NCBI RefSeq assembly: GCF_003545715.1
Contig: NZ_QVNU01000001.1
Span: 1,054,001-1,118,000, forward strand
DNA: 64,000 nucleotides
Direction: 5' to 3'
Origin: Taibaiella koreensis
GTDB taxonomy: Bacteria; Bacteroidota; Bacteroidia; Chitinophagales; Chitinophagaceae
The stretch's first letter is position 1. Each line of letters opens with the position of its first letter. This document shows positions 26,426-34,546 of this stretch, piece after piece. Below the pieces are notes generated by a model. That model made no database searches. It was not told where the DNA came from and saw nothing but the letters and a program-made list of their open reading frames with translations. The position numbers and the translations under genes were made by a program.

Positions 26426-28447
26426 TTAAGAGGGTAGGCTGAACCAAAAAGTTGCGCCTTTGCCCCATTCGCTCTCGACACCAATGTGGCCGCCGTGCTT
26501 ATGAATGATCTCTTCGCAGATATACAATCCCAGCCCCAACCCTGGGATGAGACCATTGTTTTGGCCGGCGCGGTAATAGCGTTCGAAAATATACGGCAAC
26601 TTTTCAGCGGGGATGCCGGGGCCAAAATCGGTTACCGAAACGCGGACACTATCATTTTCCGGGCAAACGCTGACGGATATCTGCCCGGCCTCGGGCGCAT
26701 ATTTAACAGCATTGTTGATGAGGTTTACAATTACCTGCTCGATCAATTGCTCATCGGCATACACTTCGGCCGGAGCTGTCTCCTTTAGGTCAATCACGCG
26801 ACCTGTCGTTATGCGTACGTGCTGGCAACATTCGTTGATCAGGTCTGTAATGTTGAAATGCGTCTTGTTTAGCGGGAACCGGCCCTGGCTGAGGCGGTTG
26901 CTGTTCAGCAGCCCGCTTACCAGGGCGCTTAATTTTTCCGCACTGCGATTGGCCTGGCCAATCAGTTTCGTCGTAGCGTTATCAGGGTCTCCCGACGTCA
27001 TACGGGCCAGCAACTGTAGCGACACTTTCAGGGTCGTCACCGGGGTTTTGAGCTCATGGCTTGCTATGCTGATAAAGTCGTCTTTCTGCTGTAGCAACTT
27101 GATCCGGTTGGTGACATCTGTAAAGGTAACGATGCAGCCGGTTACCTGTTGGTGGTTGTCTTCGAGTGGCGCTGCATTGACCGAGATATACAGCTTCTCC
27201 CACCCTTGCCGGACAATGGCGATCTCCTGGTCGTATAATGACAGTCGTGTACGGAGTGCGATGTATACCGGGTGGTCCTCCATGGCTAGTGGCGTGCCGT
27301 CTGTACGTTCATTTTGCCACCTGTTATCATCGTACTTCCGCTGTAGCAGCTCTGTTTCGTCGACGCCCATGATCTTTTGGGCCATGGGGTTGACGTAGGT
27401 GAGCCCGCCCTGTGCATCGGTAATAATGACGCCCTCTGCCATGGTATCCAGTATTCGCTGCAAGCGCTGCTCATTGGCGCGTAAGTTCTGCTCTAGCGTG
27501 GTTTTTTCGGAAATGATCGCCTCCAGGTGTTTGCGTGCGCGTACCTGGCCGGTTACTTCTATAGCCAGATCCATAACGCCGATAATACGGCCGCTATCGC
27601 GCAATGGCCGGTAGCTGAAATTGAAGTAGCGTGTCTCAAGGAGACCGTTGCGCTTCATACGGACAGGCACTTCGTTGCCATCGAAAGCTTTCCCGGTCCG
27701 GAATGTTTCAAAAATAAGTTCTACTGCCGGTTCCCCTTTTAGTTCCGGCATACTTTCCAGGATAGGCCGGCCAATGGCTGTTTCATCCCGGTTTAAAATA
27801 TCCAGCATCGGTTGGTTGGCCAGCTCGATTGCCAGGTCTTCGCCCAGGAGCACCATAGCAGCTACAGGCGCCTGCGCGATGAGCCGCTTAAAATTCGTGT
27901 CGGATTCCTGCAATCGCTCATTCAATAGCGAAATACGGGCATTGGAGGCAATGAGCTCCCGGTTGACTGCAGACAGGTAGTCGTTGGTCTCCCGGATATC
28001 TTCACTGCTCCTTTTCAATTCGCTTATGAGCCCCTCTTCGCGTCGCTTCTTTTCAGCAACCTGCTGCAATGCTGCTAACCGGGTGCTAACGTCAGTTGCT
28101 GTATGGAGGATAGCGATCACTTGTCCGCTATCATCTTGTATTGCCCGGTATTCAAAATCAAAATACGATACCTTCGGAAAACCATCTATTACCAACATTG
28201 CCGGTGTGTCTGTAGCCCGGTATGTTTCGCCGGTTGTCCAAACACGCTCCAATAAGCCTATAAACGGCTGGCCGTCCAACTCCGGTACGGCTATCACCAG
28301 GGGTTTGCCGGTAATATCACCCGTCTTACCCCAGAATGCCTGCATCGCCTGATTCACAAAACAGATATGCAGATCAGGACTATCGTAGACGGCTGTGGCA
28401 TCCTGCGACAGGGTAAGTATGTGTAAGAGGGTCTGATCCGAAAGCAT
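26426..28447 (-). CDS. Multi-PAS sensor histidine kinase
   Basis: 673 residues, no transmembrane helices, hence probably cytoplasmic. Three PAS domains lie at about 1-125, 195-320 and 335-450; the first two have the pattern of PAS_4 domains (LHICFVNQAMQAFWG; IELANQPMLDIL). A coiled-coil linker joins the first two. HisKA has H464 in IASHELKTPVT; the HATPase domain has the N box (VIVNLINNAVKYAP), G1 (VTDFGPGIP), F box and G2 (GLGLGLYICEEII). No response regulator is adjacent. It probably senses a small ligand or redox state in the cytosol and signals to a distant regulator. Confidence 0.93.
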   Translation of the reverse strand: MLSDQTLLHILTLSQDATAVYDSPDLHICFVNQAMQAFWGKTGDITGKPLVIAVPELDGQPFIGLLERVWTTGETYRATDTPAMLVIDGFPKVSYFDFEYRAIQDDSGQVIAILHTATDVSTRLAALQQVAEKKRREEGLISELKRSSEDIRETNDYLSAVNRELIASNARISLLNERLQESDTNFKRLIAQAPVAAMVLLGEDLAIELANQPMLDILNRDETAIGRPILESMPELKGEPAVELIFETFRTGKAFDGNEVPVRMKRNGLLETRYFNFSYRPLRDSGRIIGVMDLAIEVTGQVRARKHLEAIISEKTTLEQNLRANEQRLQRILDTMAEGVIITDAQGGLTYVNPMAQKIMGVDETELLQRKYDDNRWQNERTDGTPLAMEDHPVYIALRTRLSLYDQEIAIVRQGWEKLYISVNAAPLEDNHQQVTGCIVTFTDVTNRIKLLQQKDDFISIASHELKTPVTTLKVSLQLLARMTSGDPDNATTKLIGQANRSAEKLSALVSGLLNSNRLSQGRFPLNKTHFNITDLINECCQHVRITTGRVIDLKETAPAEVYADEQLIEQVIVNLINNAVKYAPEAGQISVSVCPENDSVRVSVTDFGPGIPAEKLPYIFERYYRAGQNNGLIPGLGLGLYICEEIIHKHGGHIGVESEWGKGATFWFSLPS

Positions 28448-28637
28448 GAAACTGGTTAAAGTGTAAAGCTATCGAATAGTAGGCATAAGCTGAGTGTTTG
28501 TGTCAACAAGATGATGTGGTAGAGAGGGCCTGCGCGACTGTTCGCCGCATCAGCCGGGATGGCACATCATGAGCTTTTTTGGGGAACTTGCTGATTGTAA
28601 ACAGGCTATTGCTTCCCGGTGCAGCTACTGGTCCGGC

Positions 28638-28988
28638 TTACTCCCGTAGCGTTATAATGTAGCTTGTAATGGCAGCAACCTCCTCTTGTGTCAATTGGGA
28701 ACCGAACGCCGGCATGGCATTTTTTCCCTTGCTGATGATCGACACGATGCTTACGCTATCGATCCTGCTTACTTTCAGGTTGGCTGCATTGCCGATCCCG
28801 GCAGTGCCATCACTGCCGTGGCAGGTGGCACAATTATGTTTAAATCCAGTTTTCCCTTTGTTTCCTGTTGTATTGGTCTGCGCCGGATAGGAAGCGGAAG
28901 CCTCCTTGTCCGCATCAGGATCGTTATTGCCGCATGAGGAGGAAAGCACGATAGCTGACAGGGCATAAATAAGGATATTCGTTTTCAT
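28638..28988 (-). CDS. Small c-type cytochrome lipoprotein
   Basis: 116 residues. A lipoprotein signal ends at SSSCG, followed by an acidic linker and a class I cytochrome c domain with one heme motif (CATCHG) and a distal Met ligand in KNAMPAFG. It should sit on a periplasmic-facing membrane and carry electrons. It is the last gene of a DoxX / membrane protein / cytochrome operon (9 bp after the previous gene), divergent from a MarR regulator. Confidence 0.9.
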   Translation of the reverse strand: MKTNILIYALSAIVLSSSCGNNDPDADKEASASYPAQTNTTGNKGKTGFKHNCATCHGSDGTAGIGNAANLKVSRIDSVSIVSIISKGKNAMPAFGSQLTQEEVAAITSYIITLRE

Positions 28989-28997
28989 ACCGGTAAA

Positions 28998-29477
28998 TTA
29001 ATTGAATTTAAAAACACTCAGTGTAAAAATGAGTATAAATAGTAAGAGCTGAATGAGCTGGACTATTGTGAAGCGTTTCCTGATGTCCTGCCATTTGGTA
29101 GCAGGTATATTTACCGTAGCATTATCTCCCAGCATTTTTCTCAGCCTTGTTCCCAGCATGCGCCGTAAGCCCAGGCCATTGAGAATAATAATCAGCAGCA
29201 GCCCCATTTTGATACGAAACCATAGTTGTGCTCCCCATACTTCGTGAAGCTTTATCATCATGAGAATGCCGGACACAAGGATCAGCAACATTCCGATCCC
29301 CAGGAACCGCTGAAGCTTATAAAGATAGTCGCCCAGTACAAGGCCTTTATTCTTGTCGGTGGCATATGCTTTGTAAAACATGTTGAACGTAATATAGTCG
29401 ACAAATGATGCGCCGGCCATTAAGGTAATTCCGATAATATGCAGTACCAATGCCGCATGATAAAATGCTGTGCTCAT
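28998..29477 (-). CDS. Four-helix integral membrane protein (CopD/DUF2269-like)
   Basis: 159 residues with four hydrophobic helices (about 8-30, 50-75, 82-100, 132-155). His12 in LVLHIIG and other polar residues within the membrane recall heme-binding CopD- or DUF2269-like proteins, but I cannot confirm this. Its ATG overlaps the stop of the DoxX gene by 4 bp and it is followed 9 bp later by a cytochrome c lipoprotein, which supports a redox role for the operon. Confidence 0.75.
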   Translation of the reverse strand: MSTAFYHAALVLHIIGITLMAGASFVDYITFNMFYKAYATDKNKGLVLGDYLYKLQRFLGIGMLLILVSGILMMIKLHEVWGAQLWFRIKMGLLLIIILNGLGLRRMLGTRLRKMLGDNATVNIPATKWQDIRKRFTIVQLIQLLLFILIFTLSVFKFN

Positions 29478-29866
29478 AACTTCTGGTTTGATAATTTATT
29501 TTGGGAAAGATCTGTTTTGGAAACATACCACATGGATAGTAGTATTAATGCGAGGTCAACCGAAACGAAGAGGATTTTGGACAGGGGATCACCGCTGCAG
29601 ATATGTGCGGTTAATGCGGAGATCATAGCAATCAGAAAGCCGGCATATATCCATTCTTTTACCCGTAGCGGGGTCATGGGGAGGAGTAAGGCTATGGCGC
29701 CTATGACTTTGGCAATGACGAGCTCTATCCTGAAATAATCAGGAAACCCGAGCTTTCTCAGGTCAGCGGCATGCGTGTAGGAAAACCAGGCGCTGAATAA
29801 CATGAAGAAGATGATGAAGCCCTTCGCGACCAGGTAGGCGGGCCTTTTCTTTATTGCTTGTTCCAT
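29474..29866 (-). CDS. DoxX-family membrane protein
   Basis: 130 residues with four transmembrane helices. The pattern FIIFFMLFSAWFSYTHAADLRKLGFPDYFRIE (marking residues about 17-48) and KVIGAIALLLP are typical of the DoxX-like group. DoxX proteins are linked to quinone or thiol redox chemistry. First gene of a three-gene operon with a CopD-like protein and cytochrome c, divergent from a MarR regulator 121 bp away, which probably controls it. Confidence 0.88.
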   Translation of the reverse strand: MEQAIKKRPAYLVAKGFIIFFMLFSAWFSYTHAADLRKLGFPDYFRIELVIAKVIGAIALLLPMTPLRVKEWIYAGFLIAMISALTAHICSGDPLSKILFVSVDLALILLSMWYVSKTDLSQNKLSNQKL

Positions 29867-29903
29867 TGTGGTTAAATTTATTTCGAAAGCGTAATTTATT
29901 TAT

Positions 29904-29933
29904 CAAATGTACTACGTTTTGGTAATAAAACAA
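29904..29933 (-). promoter_or_regulatory. Promoter of the DoxX operon
   Basis: On the minus strand, TTG (29931-29933), 19 bp, then TACATTTG (29904-29911), a good Bacteroidetes promoter. The leader to the ATG at 29866 would be about 30 nt. A plus-strand TAGATTTG at 29954-29961 could serve the divergent MarR gene. Confidence 0.6.
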
Positions 29934-29986
29934 TATTTCCGGAATTTATTTTCTAGATTTGCTACGAAACCGAAGTATTTTAATGT

Positions 29987-30625
29987 ATGAATAAAACTGT
30001 CTTGCTGGTGAATCATTGGGCCGATTTCGAGAAGAAATACCCAAAGGGAAACGTGGCCGATTTCTGCCGGTATTTTTTAGCGCACCAGGATAAGGAGCAG
30101 CATCATGAAGGAACATTAGTCGGGGGTGTGGTTCCTTTTATCAAAGAAGGACTTTTGCTAAAGATCATAGGCAGAATAAGCAAGCTGAATATGCTGTATG
30201 CAAATATTGCGCTGAAGGGGACAGGCCTGAACCAGATCGAAGAGTTCGGTATGCTGCAAACGATTAAACAGGAAAAGGCGCCCCGGAAAACAGAAGTGAT
30301 CTATGCTAACCTGTTTGAATTGTCCAGCGGGACAGACATGCTGAATCGCATGCAAAAGCGGGGACTGATAAGGGAATACGCCGATAGCGAAGACAAACGC
30401 TCCAAAAGGATCGAACTCACCGCCAAAGGCGAAAAGGTTGCCAAACAAAGCAAGGAGCGCATTGAAAAAAATGCTGCCATGCTGATGAATTCACTCGCAG
30501 ATGAAGATAAAGCGCTTTGTATCCAGCTGCTAAAGGGTGTGGAAATAAAGCTGTCGGAACAATGGCAACGACACAAAGGACAGGACTTCGATGCTATCTA
30601 TAAGGAGCTAATGGCGTGCACATGA
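29987..30625 (+). CDS. MarR-family transcriptional regulator
   Basis: 212 residues, longer than the usual 140-160 because of an N-terminal region of about 70 residues. The winged helix (GLNQIEEFGMLQTIKQ, then SSGTDMLNRMQKRGLIREYADSEDKRSKRIELT, cited by its position at about 85-150) is clear. It is divergent from the DoxX/cytochrome operon and is its most likely regulator; MarR proteins usually respond to phenolics or oxidants. Confidence 0.9.
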   Translation: MNKTVLLVNHWADFEKKYPKGNVADFCRYFLAHQDKEQHHEGTLVGGVVPFIKEGLLLKIIGRISKLNMLYANIALKGTGLNQIEEFGMLQTIKQEKAPRKTEVIYANLFELSSGTDMLNRMQKRGLIREYADSEDKRSKRIELTAKGEKVAKQSKERIEKNAAMLMNSLADEDKALCIQLLKGVEIKLSEQWQRHKGQDFDAIYKELMACT

Positions 30626-30626
30626 C

Positions 30627-30662
30627 AGATGATGAGGCATGAAGCTTCATACCTCGTCATCT
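30627..30662 (+). terminator. Imperfect hairpin after marR
   Basis: A dyad centred at 30644/30645 with 18-bp arms and two non-Watson-Crick positions (AGATGATGAGGCATGAA against its mirror). It starts just after the marR stop. No strong T run follows, so terminator function is only suggested. Confidence 0.4.
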
Positions 30663-30862
30663 ATCCGAAAAAGGGTAACCCGTTTGAACCATCATTTTGT
30701 TGTATTCCGGATCACTTAATAAATCAAAGATGACTGTCTCCGGAAGATCTCCCCGCAACTGGCTTTGTCTGAAATGATACTACCGGCTCATCTATAGCGG
30801 ATAAACCGGTAGCGCGAATCAGAGGGTGCTTCATTCCTACAGTAAGTAAGGCCTGGCGCACA

Positions 30863-33295
30863 TCAGAATTTCATTTTCTGGATCCGCATGGCATTAAAAA
30901 TAGCTAACAAGGCCACACCGACATCGGCAAAAACCGCCTCCCACATGGTGGCCAGACCACCGGCCCCAAGTACCAGGACTATGCCTTTTACCACAAAGGC
31001 AAAAACGATATTCTGCCACACAACCCGGTTGGTAGCTACCCCAATCAGAATAGCCTTGGTAATTTTGGAAGGCTGGTCAGTTTGAATAATAACGTCGGCT
31101 GTTTCTATAGCAGCATCACTACCCAAACCGCCCATTGCCATGCCCACATCACTCAATGCAAGCACCGGCGCATCATTGACGCCGTCTCCCACGAAGGCAA
31201 TAACCCTTGATGTATCCGCTTTTATCTCTTCGACCTTTTTTACCTTTCCCTCCGGAAGCAGGTCCCCAAAGGCATTGTCGATACCCAGCGCACTGGCTAC
31301 CTTGTCGACGACTGCTTGTTTGTCGCCGGATAGCATCACTGTTTTTATATTACGGCCATGCAGTGCATCGATGGCCTCTTTGCTGTCCTCTTTTATCTGG
31401 TCGGCGATCGTTACATAGCCGGCCAGCTTATGGTCTACGGCAACAACTACAATGGTATCCCCGATAGAGCGGATCGAATCATCAACAGGGATCTTCATTT
31501 TATCCATCAGCTTCAGGTTGCCGGCCAGGACCGTTTTGCCGTCGATCGTTCCCCTGATCCCGTGACCGCTGATCTCCTCCAGGTCCGCTACTTTGATGCC
31601 TCCTGCTGTCTCTCCGGCATAGCTTACCACCGCCCGGGCTACCGGATGGGTGGATGCCGCTTCCAGCGCCGCAGCCATTGGCAGCCACACTGCTTCGCCC
31701 AGCGTATAGCTTTTTACTTCCCGGACTTTAAATACGCCCTCGGTCAACGTACCGGTCTTATCCATGATCACGGTGTTTACTTTGGTCATCAGGTCGAGGA
31801 AATTTGATCCTTTAAATAGAATGCCGTTCCTGGAGGCTGCTCCGATACCACCGAAATAACCAAGCGGGATAGAAATAACCAGAGCACAGGGGCAGGATAT
31901 GACGAGGAATATCAGGGCACGATAAAGCCACTGCTTAAAAATATAGTCATCGACGAAGAAATAGGGCAGTAGTGCTATGCAGACGGCCAACACCACGACG
32001 ATCGGGGTGTAAACACGCGAGAACTTGCGGATAAACTGTTCTGTTGTCGCCTTACGTGTTGTGGCTTCCTGTACCATCGTGAGGATACGGGCAAGGGAGC
32101 TGTCGTTATACAATTTGGTAACTTTCAATTCCACAGCCTTATCCTGGTTGATCATGCCGGCAAGCACTACTTCGCCTTTCTTTATCTCCGATGGCCTGCT
32201 TTCGCCGGTAAGGGCCGCCGTATTGAACGCGCTTCCTTCGCTGAGCATCTCGCCATCCAGGGGTACCTTTTCCCCTGCTTTTATCCGGATAACATCGCCG
32301 ATCGCTACTTCTTTCGGATCCGCTTCTGCAAACCGGTCGCCTTTCCGGACAAAGGCTATAGCCGGCCGGATATCAAGCAGCGCCTTAATGCTGCGTTTCG
32401 CTTTGTTGACCGCAGCGTCCTGGAAGAGCTCTCCTACGGTATAAAATACCATTACCGCTACACCTTCGGGATACTCGCCGATAAAAAATGCACCCAGGGT
32501 CGCAATAGTCATGAGCACAAATTCGGTGAATACATCGCCCCTGACAAATAGCTTTATACCTTGCAAGGCAACGGGAAGGCCCACCGGCAGATAAGCGACA
32601 GCATACCAAAGCAGCCTTACCCAGCCGGTGAAAAATGCGGGTTTGAGAAGATTGTCTGTGGCAATTCCTGCCAACAGCATCACCAGGCTGATGGCGACCG
32701 GTGCGTACTTCCGGAACCCGCGTGCTCCGTCGGCTCCGTGGGTATGGCCCTCATGTTCAGCGTCCGTTTCTGCTTCGTCATGCTTATGGTTATGTCCATC
32801 GCTTTTGGGTGCCGCGATGTTTTTATCTCCGGAGCTAAGAGTCTTTAATCCATATCCGGAAATAATCTTTTCGATTGCCGTTTGGCTGGTTTGCTCCGTG
32901 TTCAACTCTACTCTTATATTGCCCGCTGCGGATACGGATACATCCATGACACCCTTTAGCGCCCGTAGCTCGTTTTCCAGCACAGCTGCCTGGTTCATCT
33001 CCCTGATCCCGTTTACTTCCATCAGCAGGTGGCTATAACGGTGGGTGATAACAGCTCCTTCTTTAACTGCGATCTCTCCAACCTGCTTCAGAGAAATGAC
33101 GTCTGGGTCGAAGTGGAAGCACAATTGTGCTTCCTGCTTGTCTGTTGCGGGGGACAGGTGTACTTCGTCGATGCCTTTGTATCCTTTCAGTGTAGCGATG
33201 ATCCGGGCAACGCAGGCGTCCCGCTCATCCGGTATCTCCGGCAACAATATGTTGAGATTGATTTTTAGTTTTTGCATCTGATCTTTCTTAAGCAT
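30863..33295 (-). CDS. Heavy-metal P1B-type ATPase (Zn/Cd/Co type)
   Basis: 810 residues. Two ferredoxin-like HMA-type domains fill about 1-150, but neither contains the usual CxxC. A His-rich linker follows (HNHKHDE and HEGHTHG, about 165-190). The core has the CPC motif (SCPCALV), the phosphorylation site D512 in DKTGTLTEG, the HP motif in STHPVARAV and the hinge VGDGVNDAPVLA. This is the Zn/Cd efflux branch. The loss of both CxxC sites suggests the His linker is the regulatory metal site. A small Cys-rich lipoprotein is upstream in the same direction. Confidence 0.92.
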   Translation of the reverse strand: MLKKDQMQKLKINLNILLPEIPDERDACVARIIATLKGYKGIDEVHLSPATDKQEAQLCFHFDPDVISLKQVGEIAVKEGAVITHRYSHLLMEVNGIREMNQAAVLENELRALKGVMDVSVSAAGNIRVELNTEQTSQTAIEKIISGYGLKTLSSGDKNIAAPKSDGHNHKHDEAETDAEHEGHTHGADGARGFRKYAPVAISLVMLLAGIATDNLLKPAFFTGWVRLLWYAVAYLPVGLPVALQGIKLFVRGDVFTEFVLMTIATLGAFFIGEYPEGVAVMVFYTVGELFQDAAVNKAKRSIKALLDIRPAIAFVRKGDRFAEADPKEVAIGDVIRIKAGEKVPLDGEMLSEGSAFNTAALTGESRPSEIKKGEVVLAGMINQDKAVELKVTKLYNDSSLARILTMVQEATTRKATTEQFIRKFSRVYTPIVVVLAVCIALLPYFFVDDYIFKQWLYRALIFLVISCPCALVISIPLGYFGGIGAASRNGILFKGSNFLDLMTKVNTVIMDKTGTLTEGVFKVREVKSYTLGEAVWLPMAAALEAASTHPVARAVVSYAGETAGGIKVADLEEISGHGIRGTIDGKTVLAGNLKLMDKMKIPVDDSIRSIGDTIVVVAVDHKLAGYVTIADQIKEDSKEAIDALHGRNIKTVMLSGDKQAVVDKVASALGIDNAFGDLLPEGKVKKVEEIKADTSRVIAFVGDGVNDAPVLALSDVGMAMGGLGSDAAIETADVIIQTDQPSKITKAILIGVATNRVVWQNIVFAFVVKGIVLVLGAGGLATMWEAVFADVGVALLAIFNAMRIQKMKF

Positions 33296-33315
33296 GATTA
33301 AATGATTGTCATGTG

Positions 33316-33338
33316 CTCCTGTATCTTACATACAGGAG
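33316..33338. promoter_or_regulatory. Inverted repeat upstream of the metal ATPase
   Basis: Perfect 9-bp arms CTCCTGTAT (33316-33324) and ATACAGGAG (33330-33338) around a 5-bp centre, 21 bp upstream of the ATPase start. It could be an operator for a metalloregulator encoded elsewhere, or a leader hairpin. No T run follows on either strand. Confidence 0.5.
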
Positions 33339-33492
33339 AAAATGTATAATTACGACCCTGGCTTACCGGGTAAGCTGGCAACGCGTCGAGAAATTGGGTA
33401 TTCAGCAAAATTGTAAAGCCCCGGTAACAGGTTTGTTCTTATATCGCCAGCCCGTCTTTGCCGCTACGTAATGGGTCCAGGAAGAAAAATAA

Positions 33493-33828
33493 TTATGCCA
33501 GCTGTGGCGGTTGCCAAATGGGTAGGGCGATACCTACAGGTTTTTGCTGCAAATAAGGAGCAAATAATCTATCGGCTATTTCTGTAACGGTGACCATCTG
33601 CGGCAAGGCAAGGCCGGGTAGTGCACAGGCTGTAGCGCAGCAGGAGCACTGGCAAAAAGGGGCGCACATATCTTCATGCCCCTGTTCCCGTGAAGCCGGT
33701 CGTGTATTTTCAACAGTGGTCAGAATAGTAGTCTCGCTGGTAGGAAACGAGCTCCTTCGGGCATCGCTGCAGGGAATGCAGCCAGATGCCAATAGCAATA
33801 TCGCGAGTATGGAACAGAGGAGTTTCAC
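33493..33828 (-). CDS. Cys-rich small protein next to the metal ATPase (DUF6660-like)
   Basis: 111 residues. The N-terminus has a lipoprotein-like or secretory signal (LAILLLASGCIPCSDA), then a variable linker and a Cys cluster (MCAPFCQCSCCATAC, about residues 63-77), then a conserved-looking end. The pattern resembles the DUF6660 family of Bacteroidota, which is found beside cation efflux genes. It lies about 200 bp upstream of the P1B ATPase. A role in periplasmic metal binding is reasonable but unproven. Assignment is by recall. Confidence 0.65.
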   Translation of the reverse strand: MKLLCSILAILLLASGCIPCSDARRSSFPTSETTILTTVENTRPASREQGHEDMCAPFCQCSCCATACALPGLALPQMVTVTEIADRLFAPYLQQKPVGIALPIWQPPQLA

Positions 33829-33928
33829 GCTGACAAATGTATAGGTTAAAAATGATACAATACTGGCATGCTGTCTGAAAATGTTCTTAACAGGATTTCA
33901 TGAATAGGGAAAGCGCGGGCTGCAAAAA

Positions 33929-33976
33929 AAAGATAGACAATAAATAGACAAATCTGTCTATTTATTGTCTATCTTT
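33929..33976. promoter_or_regulatory. 22-bp perfect palindromic operator at the tetR start
   Basis: Arms 33929-33950 and 33955-33976 are exact reverse complements (core AGATAGACAATAAATAGACA) with a 4-bp centre. The right arm contains the -7 box TATCTTTG (33970-33977), which lies 1-4 nt before the ATG. Such a long palindrome directly on the promoter is what a TetR autorepressor would use. The mRNA is probably leaderless. Confidence 0.75.
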
Positions 33977-33978
33977 GC

Positions 33979-34545
33979 ATGATGAAACAAAGAGGGCAGG
34001 TGGTTGTCGATAAAATACTCGATACGGCAGAACGGCTTTTTTACCTGCAGGGTTATAGTAATACGGGCATTAACCAGGTAATAGAGGAAGCAGATATAGC
34101 GAAGGCGTCTCTCTACAAACATTTTGAGACCAAGGCTGACCTACTGGTCGCCTATGTGCAACGTACCCATGAGCGCTGGTTCAGCAGGCTGGAAGCTACC
34201 TTGAACAAGGTAGCTGATCCGAAGGATAAATTATTGGCGCTTTTCGACCATCATATTGAGCGCCAGGAGATCCGGCAATATGGCGGCTGTCCCTTTATTA
34301 AGGCAAACGATGAAGCGGGTATGAGCGATTCCCGCGTACTGGCAGCGATACAGCAGGCTAAGCGGCATAGCAAAGATCTTATAAAGAAACTGGTGGCTGC
34401 ATCGGGCCATAAAAGGATATTAACGGACCGGGAATTGGCGGAAATGATATTCATCGCATTGGAAGGTGCGATAGCTGCCGCTTCCGTATTTAAAGGTCCG
34501 GCTGAAATACAAACCGCAAAAAAAATCATTCAAAAGCTGATATAA
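33979..34545 (+). CDS. TetR/AcrR family transcriptional regulator
   Basis: 188 residues; the second ATG (33982) is equally likely. HTH region: ILDTAERLFYLQGYSNTGINQVIEEADIAKASLYKHFETKADLL spans residues about 13-56. Its C-terminal domain resembles the TetR_C group with a conserved GCPFIK segment. It is followed, after a single base, by a DHA2-type drug exporter, so it is very likely its repressor. The operator palindrome immediately upstream supports autoregulation of the pair. Confidence 0.92.
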   Translation: MMKQRGQVVVDKILDTAERLFYLQGYSNTGINQVIEEADIAKASLYKHFETKADLLVAYVQRTHERWFSRLEATLNKVADPKDKLLALFDHHIERQEIRQYGGCPFIKANDEAGMSDSRVLAAIQQAKRHSKDLIKKLVAASGHKRILTDRELAEMIFIALEGAIAAASVFKGPAEIQTAKKIIQKLI

Positions 34546-34546
34546 A

